A stretch of 64,000 nucleotides of DNA from DASUAS01 sp963809795 (lineage in GTDB: Bacteria; Actinomycetota; Acidimicrobiia; IMCC26256; DASPTH01), in the NCBI GenBank assembly GCA_963809795.1, contig CAWELN010000014.1:1-64000 (forward strand), given 5' to 3'. Positions 8,147 through 17,144 of the stretch are shown in pieces (positions within the stretch are counted from its first letter, which is position 1; each line of letters begins with the position of its first letter). Under the pieces are notes generated by a model that did not search any database, had not been told where the DNA came from, and worked only from the letters and a program-made list of their open reading frames with translations. A program made the position numbers and the translations under genes.

Positions 8147-9303
8147 GGCAACCCGCGACGGACGAGCTCCTTGGCGATGACGCCGCGCTGGATCTCGTTC
8201 GTGCCTTCGCCGACGATCATCAAGGGGGCGTCGCGGTAGTAGCGCTCCACGTCGAGCTCGGTCGAGTAGCCCATGCCGCCATGGACGCGTATCGCCGCCA
8301 GCGTCACCTCGGCGCAGACCTCGGAGGCGAAGAGCTTCGCCATCCCTGCTTCCAGGTTGGCGGTCCCGGTGTCGTCGTACGTGTCGGCCGCCTGGCGCAC
8401 GAGCGCGCGCGCCGCGGTGACCTTGGTGCCCATGTCGGCGAGCAGGTTGCCGATCGACTGGTGCTGCCAGATCGGCACACTGAACGTCTGACGCTCCTGC
8501 GCGTACGCGAGCGCGTCGTCGAACGCGGCGCGGGCGACGCCGGTGGCGCGCGCCGCGACCTGGATCCGCCCGACCTCCAAGCCACCCATCATCTGACGGA
8601 AGCCCGCACCCTCGTGCCCGCCCAGGAGGGCCTCGGCCGGCGCGGTGTAGCCGTCGAAGAACATCTCGCAGCTCTCGACACCCTTGTACCCGAGCTTGGG
8701 CAGCGCCCGACCGACGATGTAGCCATCACCCGGTTCCACCAGGAGGATGCTGATCCCCCGGTACGCGGGCTCGGCGTCCGGGTCCGTCTTGCAGAGCAGC
8801 GCGCACACGCCCGCGCGCTCGGCGTTGGTGATCCAGGTCTTGGCTCCGTCGACGACGTACCCGCCGTCGACGCGACGGGCGACCGTGCGGATCGCCTGGA
8901 GATCCGACCCACCGTGCGGTTCGGTCAGGGCCATCGTGGCCCGCAGCTCTCCGGTGGCGAGGCGCGGCAGGTATCGGGCGCGTTGTTCATCGGTGCCGAA
9001 GCGGCGCAGCAGCATGGTCACGACCGAGTGCCCGCCCATCGCACCGGCCAGGCTCATCCAGCCCCGGGCGAGCTCCTCGGTCACCGCCGCGAAACAGCCC
9101 ATCGAGACGTCCACCCCGCCGAGCTCGGCGGGTGCGAGCAACCCGTACACGCCGAGCTGCTTCATCTGCTCGACCAGGGCTTCCGGGTAGGCGTCGGCGT
9201 GCTCGAGCTCGCGCGCGATGGGCCGGACCTCGCGATCCACCCAGGAACGGACCGACCCGACGATCAGCGCCTCGGTCTCCGCCCGCTCGGGATCGAGCAC
9301 CAT
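8143..9303 (-). CDS. Acyl-CoA dehydrogenase
   Basis: 386 residues, full length for the family. Motifs include MALTEPHGGSDLQAIRT (FAD and substrate loop) and KTWITNAERAG. The C-terminal signature is VGEGTNEIQRGVIAKELV, with the catalytic glutamate in GEGT. It is a homotetramer-type enzyme acting on saturated acyl-CoAs. The ATG at 9303 lies 24 bp from the palindromic operator at 9328-9344, which also faces the divergent amidohydrolase. It leads the minus-strand set with the SDR and CaiB transferase. Confidence 0.93.
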   Translation of the reverse strand: MVLDPERAETEALIVGSVRSWVDREVRPIARELEHADAYPEALVEQMKQLGVYGLLAPAELGGVDVSMGCFAAVTEELARGWMSLAGAMGGHSVVTMLLRRFGTDEQRARYLPRLATGELRATMALTEPHGGSDLQAIRTVARRVDGGYVVDGAKTWITNAERAGVCALLCKTDPDAEPAYRGISILLVEPGDGYIVGRALPKLGYKGVESCEMFFDGYTAPAEALLGGHEGAGFRQMMGGLEVGRIQVAARATGVARAAFDDALAYAQERQTFSVPIWQHQSIGNLLADMGTKVTAARALVRQAADTYDDTGTANLEAGMAKLFASEVCAEVTLAAIRVHGGMGYSTELDVERYYRDAPLMIVGEGTNEIQRGVIAKELVRRGLP

Positions 9304-9327
9304 CGGGCCCCCTTGCCGTCCTTGAAT

Positions 9328-9344
9328 CGATGCATGATAATACG
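9328..9344. promoter_or_regulatory. Palindromic operator, site 2 (divergent)
   Basis: CGATGCATGATAATACG sits in the 66-bp gap between the divergent acyl-CoA dehydrogenase (start 9303) and amidohydrolase (start 9370), 24-25 bp from each start. The outer CG pairs and AT-rich core match the other sites. Confidence 0.6.
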
Positions 9345-9369
9345 CTTTCTGCGAGAGAAGGGCCTTCGG

Positions 9370-10554
9370 ATGCCACTGCAGGACCACATGAAGCTGATCT
9401 CGACCGACGACCACGTCATCGAGCACCCGCGGGTGTGGCGGGATCGCCTGCCGGCAGCCGATCTCGAGGTCGGGCCGCGCGTCGTCGAGGTCGACCGGGA
9501 CGGCATGGCCCCGGCCCACAGCTGGCTCTACGAGGGCGAGCTGTATCCGAACATGGGGCTCAACGCGGTCGCCGGGAAGCCCAAGGAGGAGTTCGGGGTC
9601 GAGCCCACCCGCTTCGACGAGATCCGCCCGGGGGCCTACGACCCCGACGCGCGGGTCGCCGACATGGATGTCGACGGTGTCCAGGCGCATCTGTGCTTCC
9701 CGACGTTCCCCCGCTTCTGTGGGACCGTGTTCCTGAAGAGCCGCGACAAGGGACTGGCGGCTCGGTGCGTCGGGGCGTGGAACGACTTCATCCTCGACGA
9801 ATGGTGCGCGGCGGCGCCTGACCGGCTCATCCCACTCATGATCCTGCCGTTCTGGGACGTGCCCCAGTCGATCGCGGAGATGGAGCGCTGCATCGCCAAG
9901 GGGGTCAAGGCCATCTCGTTCCCGGAAAACCCGGCACCGCTCGGATTGCCCTCGTTCCACACCGACGCGTGGAACCCGCTGTTCGCGCTGGCCCAGGAGG
10001 CCGAAGTTCCGCTGTGCATGCACTTCGGGTCGTCGGGACGGCCGCCGGAGACCGCCAGCGACGCACCGAAGGCGGTGTCGATCGCGCTCTACGGGTGCAA
10101 CTCGATGGCGTCGACGGCCGACCTGTTGTTCTCACCGGTGTTCCACCACTTCGACCGACTCAAGGTCGCCCTCTCGGAAGGCGGCATCGGCTGGGTGCCC
10201 TACATGCTCGAGCGCCTCGACTACACGTGGGATCGCCACCGCTACTACACGGGGATCGACCAGCACACCGTGCCGTCGGAGCTGTTCCGCCGCCATTTCT
10301 ACGGGTGCTACATCGACGACCAGTTCGGGCTCGAGAACCGGCATCACGTCGGCGTCGATCGGATCACCTGGGAGTGCGACTACCCGCACTCGGATTCCCA
10401 GTGGCCGAACAGCCGCACCCACGCCGCCCAGACGCTGGCGGGCGTCCCCGACGACGAGGTGCAACAGATCGTCGAGCACAACGCCCGCGCTCTGCTCAGC
10501 TTCGATGCCGACCTCACGCCGGCGTCCGATGCGGCGGGTCGCGCGCGTGGATGA
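9370..10554 (+). CDS. Amidohydrolase family protein (PF04909)
   Basis: A 394-residue TIM-barrel protein. The N-terminal metal motif is in ISTDDHVIEHP, a further ligand in VPLCMHFGSSG, and the C-terminal aspartate in ITWECDYPHSD. The ATG at 9370 gives the family-standard N-terminus; the frame is open far upstream, but that part is antisense to the acyl-CoA dehydrogenase. It heads a plus-strand series with a histidine phosphatase four bases downstream. The likely reaction is hydrolysis or decarboxylation of a cyclic intermediate; the substrate is unknown. The operator at 9328-9344 probably controls it. Confidence 0.88.
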   Translation: MPLQDHMKLISTDDHVIEHPRVWRDRLPAADLEVGPRVVEVDRDGMAPAHSWLYEGELYPNMGLNAVAGKPKEEFGVEPTRFDEIRPGAYDPDARVADMDVDGVQAHLCFPTFPRFCGTVFLKSRDKGLAARCVGAWNDFILDEWCAAAPDRLIPLMILPFWDVPQSIAEMERCIAKGVKAISFPENPAPLGLPSFHTDAWNPLFALAQEAEVPLCMHFGSSGRPPETASDAPKAVSIALYGCNSMASTADLLFSPVFHHFDRLKVALSEGGIGWVPYMLERLDYTWDRHRYYTGIDQHTVPSELFRRHFYGCYIDDQFGLENRHHVGVDRITWECDYPHSDSQWPNSRTHAAQTLAGVPDDEVQQIVEHNARALLSFDADLTPASDAAGRARG

Positions 10555-10558
10555 ACGC

Positions 10559-11236
10559 ATGGGCGAAGCGCAGCCCGTCCCCCCGGCGCGCTTCGTCATG
10601 CCCACGCACGCGACCCACCTTCTCCTCGTCCGCCACGGAGAGTCGGCACCCGTGGTCGCGGGCCGCGCCGACCGCCCGGGCGGCGGGCCGGCGGACCCTC
10701 CGCTCAGCGCGCACGGTCGCGAGGAGGCGGCCCGCGTCGCCGCACGCCTCGCGGACGAGCCGATCGCGGCGATCTACGTGTCGAGCTTGCGGAGGACGGC
10801 GGAGACCGCGGGCCCGCTGGCGGCGGCGCTCGGGCTGGAACCGGTCGTCGAACCCGACCTGCGCGAGGTGTTCCTCGGCGAGCTCGACGGTCTGAACCTC
10901 CAGTTGCGCTTGGAGGATGGCGACGAGATGGTCCGCCGAGCCCTGCGGGAAGAACGGTGGGAGCTCCTCCCGGGCGCCGAGCGGCAGGAAGCGTTCGCGG
11001 CCCGGGTGCGCGCCGGGATCACCCGGATCGCCGAGCGTCACCGTGGGCACACCGTGGTGGTCTTCACCCACGGCGGCGTGATCGGACAGGTCCTCTGTGA
11101 AGCGACAGGGTGCCGTCCCCACGCGTTCGCCCGTTCCGACAACGCGTCGGTGACGCACCTGGTGGTCACTCCCCGCCGGTGGCTCGTGCGGGGGTTCAAC
11201 GACGCCGGCCACCTGTGCGCATCCCTGACCCGATAA
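10559..11236 (+). CDS. Histidine phosphatase family protein
   Basis: About 225 residues from ATG 10559. ATG 10598 would start directly at MPTHATHLLLVRHGES and is also plausible. The phosphohistidine motif LLLVRHGES, the downstream YVSSLRRTAETA and the late THGGVIGQV give the full histidine-phosphatase/phosphoglycerate-mutase-like signature. It follows the amidohydrolase stop by four bases. Small members of this family act on phosphorylated sugars, cofactors or CoA-related compounds; nothing here defines the substrate. Confidence 0.88.
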   Translation: MGEAQPVPPARFVMPTHATHLLLVRHGESAPVVAGRADRPGGGPADPPLSAHGREEAARVAARLADEPIAAIYVSSLRRTAETAGPLAAALGLEPVVEPDLREVFLGELDGLNLQLRLEDGDEMVRRALREERWELLPGAERQEAFAARVRAGITRIAERHRGHTVVVFTHGGVIGQVLCEATGCRPHAFARSDNASVTHLVVTPRRWLVRGFNDAGHLCASLTR

Positions 11237-11238
11237 AT

Positions 11239-11255
11239 CGATGATGATATTGACG
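11239..11255. promoter_or_regulatory. Palindromic operator, site 3
   Basis: CGATGATGATATTGACG, flanked by AAAT and ATTT so that the symmetry extends outward (AAATCG-N13-CGATTT). It lies 32 bp upstream of the aldehyde dehydrogenase ATG and splits the plus-strand genes into two transcription units. Confidence 0.65.
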
Positions 11256-11287
11256 ATTTCTTCGTTGTCCCGATACCCTGCCCGCTG

Positions 11288-12763
11288 ATGAGCCTCTCGC
11301 GAGCCGACGCGGTGGCGAGGCTGCCCGAACCCGGCTTCTTCGTCGGTGGTGACTGGGTGCGCACCCGCCCCGAGACGCACCGCACCCACGTCGATCCCGC
11401 CACGGGCGAGGCGAGCGGCCCGTACGTCGCCGCGACCGCCGCCGACGCCGACCACGCCGTCGGCGCGGCCCGCGCCGCGTTCCCCGGCTGGAGAGCGACG
11501 CCTCCGGCGGCGCGTCGCGAGCTCCTGAGCCGGCTCGGCGACGCCATCGACGCCGCCGCCGAGGAGCTGGCTGCGATCCAGGCGCTGGAGATGGGCCAGC
11601 CGGTACGCGCCGCGCGCGCCGGCGTCGGCCTGGCGGCCGAATGGTTCCGCTACTACGCCGGCTGGGCCGACAAGATCGAAGGCACGGTCTCGCCCGTGGC
11701 CCCGGGATCGGTGCTCGACTACGTGCTGCCCGAGCCGTTCGGCGTGGTCGTCGCGATCATCCCGTGGAACGGACCGATCATCGCGTTGGCGCTGAAGGTG
11801 GCTCCGGCGCTGGCCGCGGGCAACTGCGTCGTGCTGAAGCCACCGGAGCAGACACCGTTCTCAGGGCTGGTGTTCGCTCGGCTCTGCGAACACGCCGGTC
11901 TCCCACCGGGCGTCCTCAACGTGGTGCCCGGCGGCGCCGAGGCCGGGGCAACCCTGTGCAGCCATCCGGACGTCGACAAGATCACGTTCACCGGAGGCGA
12001 CGCCGCGGCCACCGCCGTCGCCTCCGCCGCGGCGACCCACCACACGCCGGTCGTGCTCGAACTGGGGGGCAAGTCGGCCTCGCTGGTGTTCGACGACGCG
12101 GGCCCGCAGGTTGCGGGCAAGCTGGCGGCGGTCCTCGGTGTCCAGCAGAACTCCGGGCAAGGTTGCTTCTTGCCCACCCGCGTGTTCGTCCAACGGTCGA
12201 TCTACGACGAGGTGGTCGACCGGATCGTCGACACCGTGCGAGGAATCACCGTCGGAGACCCGTTCGACGCGGGCTCGGGCATGGGCCCGGTCGCGAGCGA
12301 GGTCTCGTGCACGAGGATCCTCGGCGTGATCGAGCGCGCCCGGGCTGACGGCGAGGGCACCCTGCTCGTCGGCGGCGGACGGCCCGGCGGTGACCTCGCC
12401 CGCGGCAGCTACGTGGAACCCACGGTGTTCGGCGATGTGGATCCGGCGAGCCCGCTCGCCCAGGACGAGATCTTCGGGCCGGTGCTGGCCGTCGCCCCGT
12501 TCGACGACGAAGAGCAGGCGGTCGCGCTCGCCAACAGCACCCGGTACGGGCTGGCCGGCTACGTCTGGACGCGTGACCTCGGGCGAGCCCACCGCGTCGC
12601 GGCCGCGCTCGACGCCGGGTACGTCTCGGTGAACGGCATGGCGGCGCTGCCCCCCAGCGCACCGTTCGGGGGCTGGGGTGCCAGCGGCCACGGCGTCGAG
12701 GGCGGCCGATGGGGCATCCACGAGTTCCTCCGGCTCAAGAACGTCCACGTCTCGCTCCGGTAG
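11288..12763 (+). CDS. Aldehyde dehydrogenase
   Basis: 491 residues, standard length for NAD(P)-dependent aldehyde dehydrogenases. The catalytic glutamate is in VLELGGKS about residue 257, and the nucleophilic cysteine in SGQGC about residue 293. The N-terminal IIPWNGPI and C-terminal NGMAALPPSAPFGGWG segments are also typical. It probably oxidises an aldehyde intermediate to its acid before CoA activation. It begins an operon with an acyl-CoA dehydrogenase (six bases downstream) and two enoyl-CoA hydratases. The operator at 11239-11255 lies upstream. Confidence 0.95.
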   Translation: MSLSRADAVARLPEPGFFVGGDWVRTRPETHRTHVDPATGEASGPYVAATAADADHAVGAARAAFPGWRATPPAARRELLSRLGDAIDAAAEELAAIQALEMGQPVRAARAGVGLAAEWFRYYAGWADKIEGTVSPVAPGSVLDYVLPEPFGVVVAIIPWNGPIIALALKVAPALAAGNCVVLKPPEQTPFSGLVFARLCEHAGLPPGVLNVVPGGAEAGATLCSHPDVDKITFTGGDAAATAVASAAATHHTPVVLELGGKSASLVFDDAGPQVAGKLAAVLGVQQNSGQGCFLPTRVFVQRSIYDEVVDRIVDTVRGITVGDPFDAGSGMGPVASEVSCTRILGVIERARADGEGTLLVGGGRPGGDLARGSYVEPTVFGDVDPASPLAQDEIFGPVLAVAPFDDEEQAVALANSTRYGLAGYVWTRDLGRAHRVAAALDAGYVSVNGMAALPPSAPFGGWGASGHGVEGGRWGIHEFLRLKNVHVSLR

Positions 12764-12769
12764 GCATCG

Positions 12770-14017
12770 ATGACCCTGCTCGCCGACGCCCACGTCGACC
12801 TCCTGGCGCTGGCGACCTCCGCCGACGAACGTTCCTTCGCCGCGGACGCGGTCGCGTTCCTCGCGTCGCAGGCGCCGAGGCGCGCTCCCGAGGTCCACGA
12901 GTGGGGCCGCGGCCCCGAGCACCTGACGATCTTCCACGAGAGCACGGGTGAGGAGGAGCGCGCGGAAGTCGAAGCCGCGAAGACGTGGCAGGCGACCAAG
13001 TGGCGCGCCGGGTTCGGTTGGATCACCGGCCCGGTCGAACACGGCGGCCGCGGCCTGAGCCAGAACTTCGAGCGCTTGTTCCGGGAGATCGAATCACAGT
13101 TCGCCGTCGCCGACTTCAGTCCGATCCGCATCGGCCTGTCGACCGTCGGCCCGAGCCTCGTCGTCAACGGGACCGACGCGCAGGTGAGGGACTACGCGGT
13201 CCCGATCCAGCGCGGCGCGATCGTGGCGTGCCAGCTCTTCTCCGAGCCGGAGGCCGGTTCGGATCTGGCGGGCGTGCGCACCCGAGCCGAGAAGGACGGC
13301 GACGTGTGGCACCTCACCGGGCAGAAGGTGTGGACGTCGAATGCGCAGTTCGCCGACGTCGGCCTCGCCCTCGTTCGGACCGACGCCGACACGTCGAAGC
13401 ACCGAGGTCTCTCGGCGTTCGTCGTCCCCATGCACACCGACGGGGTGGAGGTCCGACCCTTGCGCCAGCTCACGGGTGGGGCGAGCTTCTGTGAGGTGTT
13501 CCTCGATCGGGTGACCGTGCACGACGACCTGCGCGTCGGCGCCGTCGGCGACGGGTGGGCGGTGGCCGTCAGCACCCTGGCCGCCGAGCGAACGTCGACC
13601 AGCGACCGTTCGCACGGGCTCACCGCGCGCGGCTTCGCCCTCCTCCTCGCCCTCGCCGACCGCCAGGGGCAGCGGTCCGACCTCATCCAGCGCCAGCGCC
13701 TCGCCGACATCGCGGTGCGGCTGCGGGTGGCGGCGTACCACCAGCAGCGCATGCAGAGCACGCCGGTCGAGCATCGGAAGGGACCCGAGCGCGCGCTGGA
13801 CAAGCTGATGCTGGCCGACAACCTGCGCCGGATCGGCGAGGCCGCGGCTGCGCTCCTCGGACCCGCGCTCGCCGCCGACACGGGCGACTGGGGCACCTTC
13901 GGGTGGGGAAGCTGGATACTGGGTGCGACCGGATACCGCATCGGCGGAGGCACGGATGAGATCCTGCGCACCATGATCGGCGAGAGACTCCTGGGCCTGG
14001 CGCGAGAACCGTCATGA
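12770..14017 (+). CDS. Acyl-CoA dehydrogenase family protein (glycine in place of usual C-terminal glutamate)
   Basis: 415 residues. The FAD/substrate loop is LFSEPEAGSDLAGVRTRA, followed by GQKVWTSNAQFADVG. The C-terminal motif reads RIGGGTDEILRTMIGERLLG, where the usual catalytic glutamate position is glycine; in this subfamily the base lies elsewhere or on a partner subunit. An unusually long N-terminal helical segment precedes the domain. The stop overlaps the start of the following hydratase (ATGA), so the products are probably made together. Confidence 0.92.
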   Translation: MTLLADAHVDLLALATSADERSFAADAVAFLASQAPRRAPEVHEWGRGPEHLTIFHESTGEEERAEVEAAKTWQATKWRAGFGWITGPVEHGGRGLSQNFERLFREIESQFAVADFSPIRIGLSTVGPSLVVNGTDAQVRDYAVPIQRGAIVACQLFSEPEAGSDLAGVRTRAEKDGDVWHLTGQKVWTSNAQFADVGLALVRTDADTSKHRGLSAFVVPMHTDGVEVRPLRQLTGGASFCEVFLDRVTVHDDLRVGAVGDGWAVAVSTLAAERTSTSDRSHGLTARGFALLLALADRQGQRSDLIQRQRLADIAVRLRVAAYHQQRMQSTPVEHRKGPERALDKLMLADNLRRIGEAAAALLGPALAADTGDWGTFGWGSWILGATGYRIGGGTDEILRTMIGERLLGLAREPS

Positions 14018-14784
14018 GCGACTTCACGACGTTCGAGTTCGAGGAACGCGACCACATCGCAACCATCACGCTCGACCGTCCCCACGTCATGAACTCGTTC
14101 AACCAGGTCATGCTCGACGAGTTCGCGGTGGCCTGGAGGCGCTGTCGGCTCGACGACGACATCCGTGTCGTCGTCCTCCAAGCCAACGGGGAGCGCGCCT
14201 TCTCGACCGGGGTCGATCGGGTGGAAGGACGGTTCCGACACCCGAACCCGTACAGCGAAGACGATCCGGGCGCGTTCCTCGGCGCGAAGCAGAATCGGGT
14301 GTGGAAGCCGTTGATCTGCGCGCTCCACGGAATGGTCGCCGGTGGCGCGTTCTACTGGCTCAACGAGGCCGACGTCGTGATCTGCGCCGACAACACCACC
14401 TTCTTCGATCCCCACACCACGTACGGCATGGTCTCGGCGCTGGAACCGATCGGCCTCCTGCGACGCATCCCGATCGGCGAGGTGATGCGGATCGCGTTGT
14501 TCGGGCTCGACGAGCGAGTGTCCGCCGAGCGGGCGTTGCAGATCGGGCTGGTTTCGGAGGTGGTGCCCGTCGCCGAGCTGCGCGCCCGTGCTCGCACGCT
14601 GGCGACGCGCTTGGCGGCGAAACCACCGCTCGCAATCCAGGGCACGGTGAAGGCGATCTGGGATTCGATGTCGATGACGGCCCACGGGGGGCGCGACATC
14701 CCCTTGCACTATCCGCAGCTCACGAATCCGTCGACCAAGACCGAGATGACGTCGGAGCCGCGTGCACCCAACGAGCTGCGGTGA
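14014..14784 (+). CDS. Enoyl-CoA hydratase/isomerase family protein
   Basis: 256 residues. Crotonase motifs include ITLDRPHVMNSFN near the N-terminus and, for the oxyanion hole, AFSTGVDRV and HGMVAGGAFYW. The hydratase glutamates are not at their canonical places, so the exact reaction (hydration, isomerisation or ring opening) is uncertain. It is coupled by a four-base overlap to the acyl-CoA dehydrogenase upstream and to the second hydratase downstream. Confidence 0.9.
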   Translation: MSDFTTFEFEERDHIATITLDRPHVMNSFNQVMLDEFAVAWRRCRLDDDIRVVVLQANGERAFSTGVDRVEGRFRHPNPYSEDDPGAFLGAKQNRVWKPLICALHGMVAGGAFYWLNEADVVICADNTTFFDPHTTYGMVSALEPIGLLRRIPIGEVMRIALFGLDERVSAERALQIGLVSEVVPVAELRARARTLATRLAAKPPLAIQGTVKAIWDSMSMTAHGGRDIPLHYPQLTNPSTKTEMTSEPRAPNELR

Positions 14785-15623
14785 CCGGCATGCAACCCGA
14801 GGAGTTCGCGCACATCAGCTACGTGGTGAGCGATGGCGTTGCGCTCGTCACGTTGAACCGTCCGGAGCGCCGAAACGCGTGGAGCGGCCCGATGTCGGTC
14901 GAGTACCGGTGGGCGCTGCATCACGCGCACACCGACGCCGCCGTGCGCGTCGTCGTCCTCACCGGCGCGGGCAACGCGTTCTGCGCCGGTGCCGATACCG
15001 GCCTGCTCGAGGAGATCGACTCCGCCGGTGGCGCGTACACCAAGGAGAAGACCGAGCTCCCGCCGTTTCCCGACGACGCACCGGCGCCACTCCGCCACAA
15101 CCACACCGCGCCGCTCGCGATCAGCACTCCGGTCATCGCCGCGATCAACGGTGCATGTGCCGGTGCCGGCTTCGTGCTGGCGACCTACGCGGACCTCCGC
15201 TGGGCCGCCGAGTCCGCTCGGTTCGGTACTGCGTTCGCCGCGCTGGGGCTGCCTGCGGAGTACGGGATCGGCTGGATGCTCCCCCGCATCACCGGGAACG
15301 CCAACGCGCTCGACCTGCTCTTCGATCCGGCCCCCCGCTCGGCCCATGAGGTCGAGCGACTGGGGTTCGTCCAACGCGTGGTCCCCGACGATGCGCTGCT
15401 CGCCGACGCGCTCGCGTTCGCGGAGCGACTCGCGCGTCACAGCTCGGCCGATTCGCTGCGCACCATGAAGCGGGCGGTCTGGGTCGACGCGGTCGGCGAT
15501 CTCGACGAGGCCTATCGCCGCTCGGTCGCCGACATGGAGGCCGCGCTCACGCGGGCCGACTTCCGCACCGGCATCGCGGCCGCGAAGTCCAAGACTCGTC
15601 CCGATTTCCTCAGCGGAGCCTGA
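14781..15623 (+). CDS. Enoyl-CoA hydratase/isomerase family protein
   Basis: 280 residues starting at GTG 14781, which overlaps the previous stop (GTGA); an internal ATG at 14790 is an alternative. VTLNRPERRNAWSGP, NAFCAGADTG and INGACAGAGFVL are the crotonase signatures, with both oxyanion-hole loops present. GLPAEYGIGWMLPR carries a glutamate at one catalytic position. It ends convergently with the acyl-CoA ligase on the minus strand, overlapping by 14 bases. Confidence 0.92.
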   Translation: MTGMQPEEFAHISYVVSDGVALVTLNRPERRNAWSGPMSVEYRWALHHAHTDAAVRVVVLTGAGNAFCAGADTGLLEEIDSAGGAYTKEKTELPPFPDDAPAPLRHNHTAPLAISTPVIAAINGACAGAGFVLATYADLRWAAESARFGTAFAALGLPAEYGIGWMLPRITGNANALDLLFDPAPRSAHEVERLGFVQRVVPDDALLADALAFAERLARHSSADSLRTMKRAVWVDAVGDLDEAYRRSVADMEAALTRADFRTGIAAAKSKTRPDFLSGA

Positions 15624-17142
15624 GCTCGCCGACCAAGCGCGCGACGGCGGGCTTGTCGACCTTGCCGCTCGCGAGGCGGGGCAGCGCGTCGACCACGAAG
15701 AGGTCGCGAGGACGCTTGTAGGCGACGAGCCGCTCGCCCACCCGCTCGAGGATCGCACTCGGATCCCCACTGCCCTCCACGACCGCGACGGGCAGCTCGC
15801 CGAGGCGATCGTCGGCGACCGACACCACTGCCGCGCCGCGCACGTCCGGATCGTCCTCCAGGCACGTCTCGAGCTCCTCGGGGATCACGTTGAAGCCCCC
15901 GCAGATGATGATGCTCTTGAGGCGGCCGGTCACGTAGAGGTATCCGTCCTCGTCGAGATGACCGAGGTCTCCCGTGTGCAACCAGCCTTCGGCGTCGACC
16001 GGGCTCCCCGCGTCCGCGGTGTCGTCGGCGTAGCCCGCGGTCGACGACTTCGTGCGCGCGAGGATCTCGCCGTCCGCTCCGGGCGCGCATGATCGACCGT
16101 TCGCATCGGTGATCCGCACCTCGACGCCGGGCAAGGGCCTTCCGACCGAGCTCGGGCGCCGCCGACCGTCGAGGACGTCCCGTGCGCTCTCGATGGCGAT
16201 GCCACCGAACGCTTCGGTCTGTCCGTAGGACTGCAGGACCGGCACATCGAAGCGCGCTTCGAACTCTTCGCGGAGGGTGGACGGAAGCGGTGCGGTCCCC
16301 GACGACACGTACCGCACCGCGCCCAGGTCGGCGATGGGAGGCACTGCGTCGAGGAGCATCCGCAACATCGCGGGGTTGATGGTCAGGTTGTCGATGCCGT
16401 GCGCGTCGATCGCCGCCTTGGCTGTGTGCGCGTCGAACTTGCGCAACACCACGAGCCCGCGTCCGACGTAGAGCGCGAAGAGCAGACGCACCACGCCACC
16501 CGTGTGCGAGAACGGATTCGCGACGAGGTTCGGTGGTCGCCGGTCGGTCGGAAGCGGTCCCGGGTTCGTGTCGCGGCGGAAGGCCGACACCGTCGCCCGG
16601 AGATTCGACCAGCCGCTGCCGTGGGTGAGGACGATGCCCTTCGGCGCGCCGGTCGACCCCGACGTCAGGAGGATGAGTGCAGGATCCTCATCCGAGACAT
16701 CAGCCGGAACCGCGAGCTCCGTGAGCGCCGGTGCGTCGCGCGGAATGCTCGGGAGGTCGACGATGGGCGCGTCGACCTGCACATCGGCAGCCTGGTGGAC
16801 GACGTCGGCGGGATCGGCGATCACCGCCCGGGCCCGGAGCGTCGTCACGACCCGCGCCACCTCGCTGACCGGCGCGGCTGGATGCACCGCGACGGCCACA
16901 CCGCGTCGCAACCAGATCGCGACCAACGCCGCGAGGAACCGTTCGTCGTTGCCGATCCGCACGATCACCCGGCAACGCGGCTCCACCCCCACGGCGTCGA
17001 GCGCGCCCGCGGTGGCAGCCGCGCTGGCTGCGAGCTGACCGACCGACCACGGGCCTTCGTCCTCGACCCACACGCACGGGTGTCCCGGGCGCTCGGCGAC
17101 CCGCCACGCGAGCAGCTGGGCGAGTGAGCCGGTTGGCTCCAT
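15610..17142 (-). CDS. AMP-dependent acyl-CoA synthetase/ligase
   Basis: 510 residues. The adenylate-forming P-loop is LLTSGSTGAPKGIVLTH. The A5 motif is SYGQTEAFGG, A7/A8 are WLHTGDLGHLDEDGYLY and GRLKSIIICGGFNVIP, and the A10 lysine lies in RLASGKVDKPAV. It activates a carboxylic acid to its CoA thioester. It lies two bases after the double-hotdog dehydratase on the same strand, so the pair is one operon under the operator at 18445-18461. The substrate is unknown. Confidence 0.93.
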   Translation of the reverse strand: MEPTGSLAQLLAWRVAERPGHPCVWVEDEGPWSVGQLAASAAATAGALDAVGVEPRCRVIVRIGNDERFLAALVAIWLRRGVAVAVHPAAPVSEVARVVTTLRARAVIADPADVVHQAADVQVDAPIVDLPSIPRDAPALTELAVPADVSDEDPALILLTSGSTGAPKGIVLTHGSGWSNLRATVSAFRRDTNPGPLPTDRRPPNLVANPFSHTGGVVRLLFALYVGRGLVVLRKFDAHTAKAAIDAHGIDNLTINPAMLRMLLDAVPPIADLGAVRYVSSGTAPLPSTLREEFEARFDVPVLQSYGQTEAFGGIAIESARDVLDGRRRPSSVGRPLPGVEVRITDANGRSCAPGADGEILARTKSSTAGYADDTADAGSPVDAEGWLHTGDLGHLDEDGYLYVTGRLKSIIICGGFNVIPEELETCLEDDPDVRGAAVVSVADDRLGELPVAVVEGSGDPSAILERVGERLVAYKRPRDLFVVDALPRLASGKVDKPAVARLVGELRLR

Positions 17143-17144
17143 CC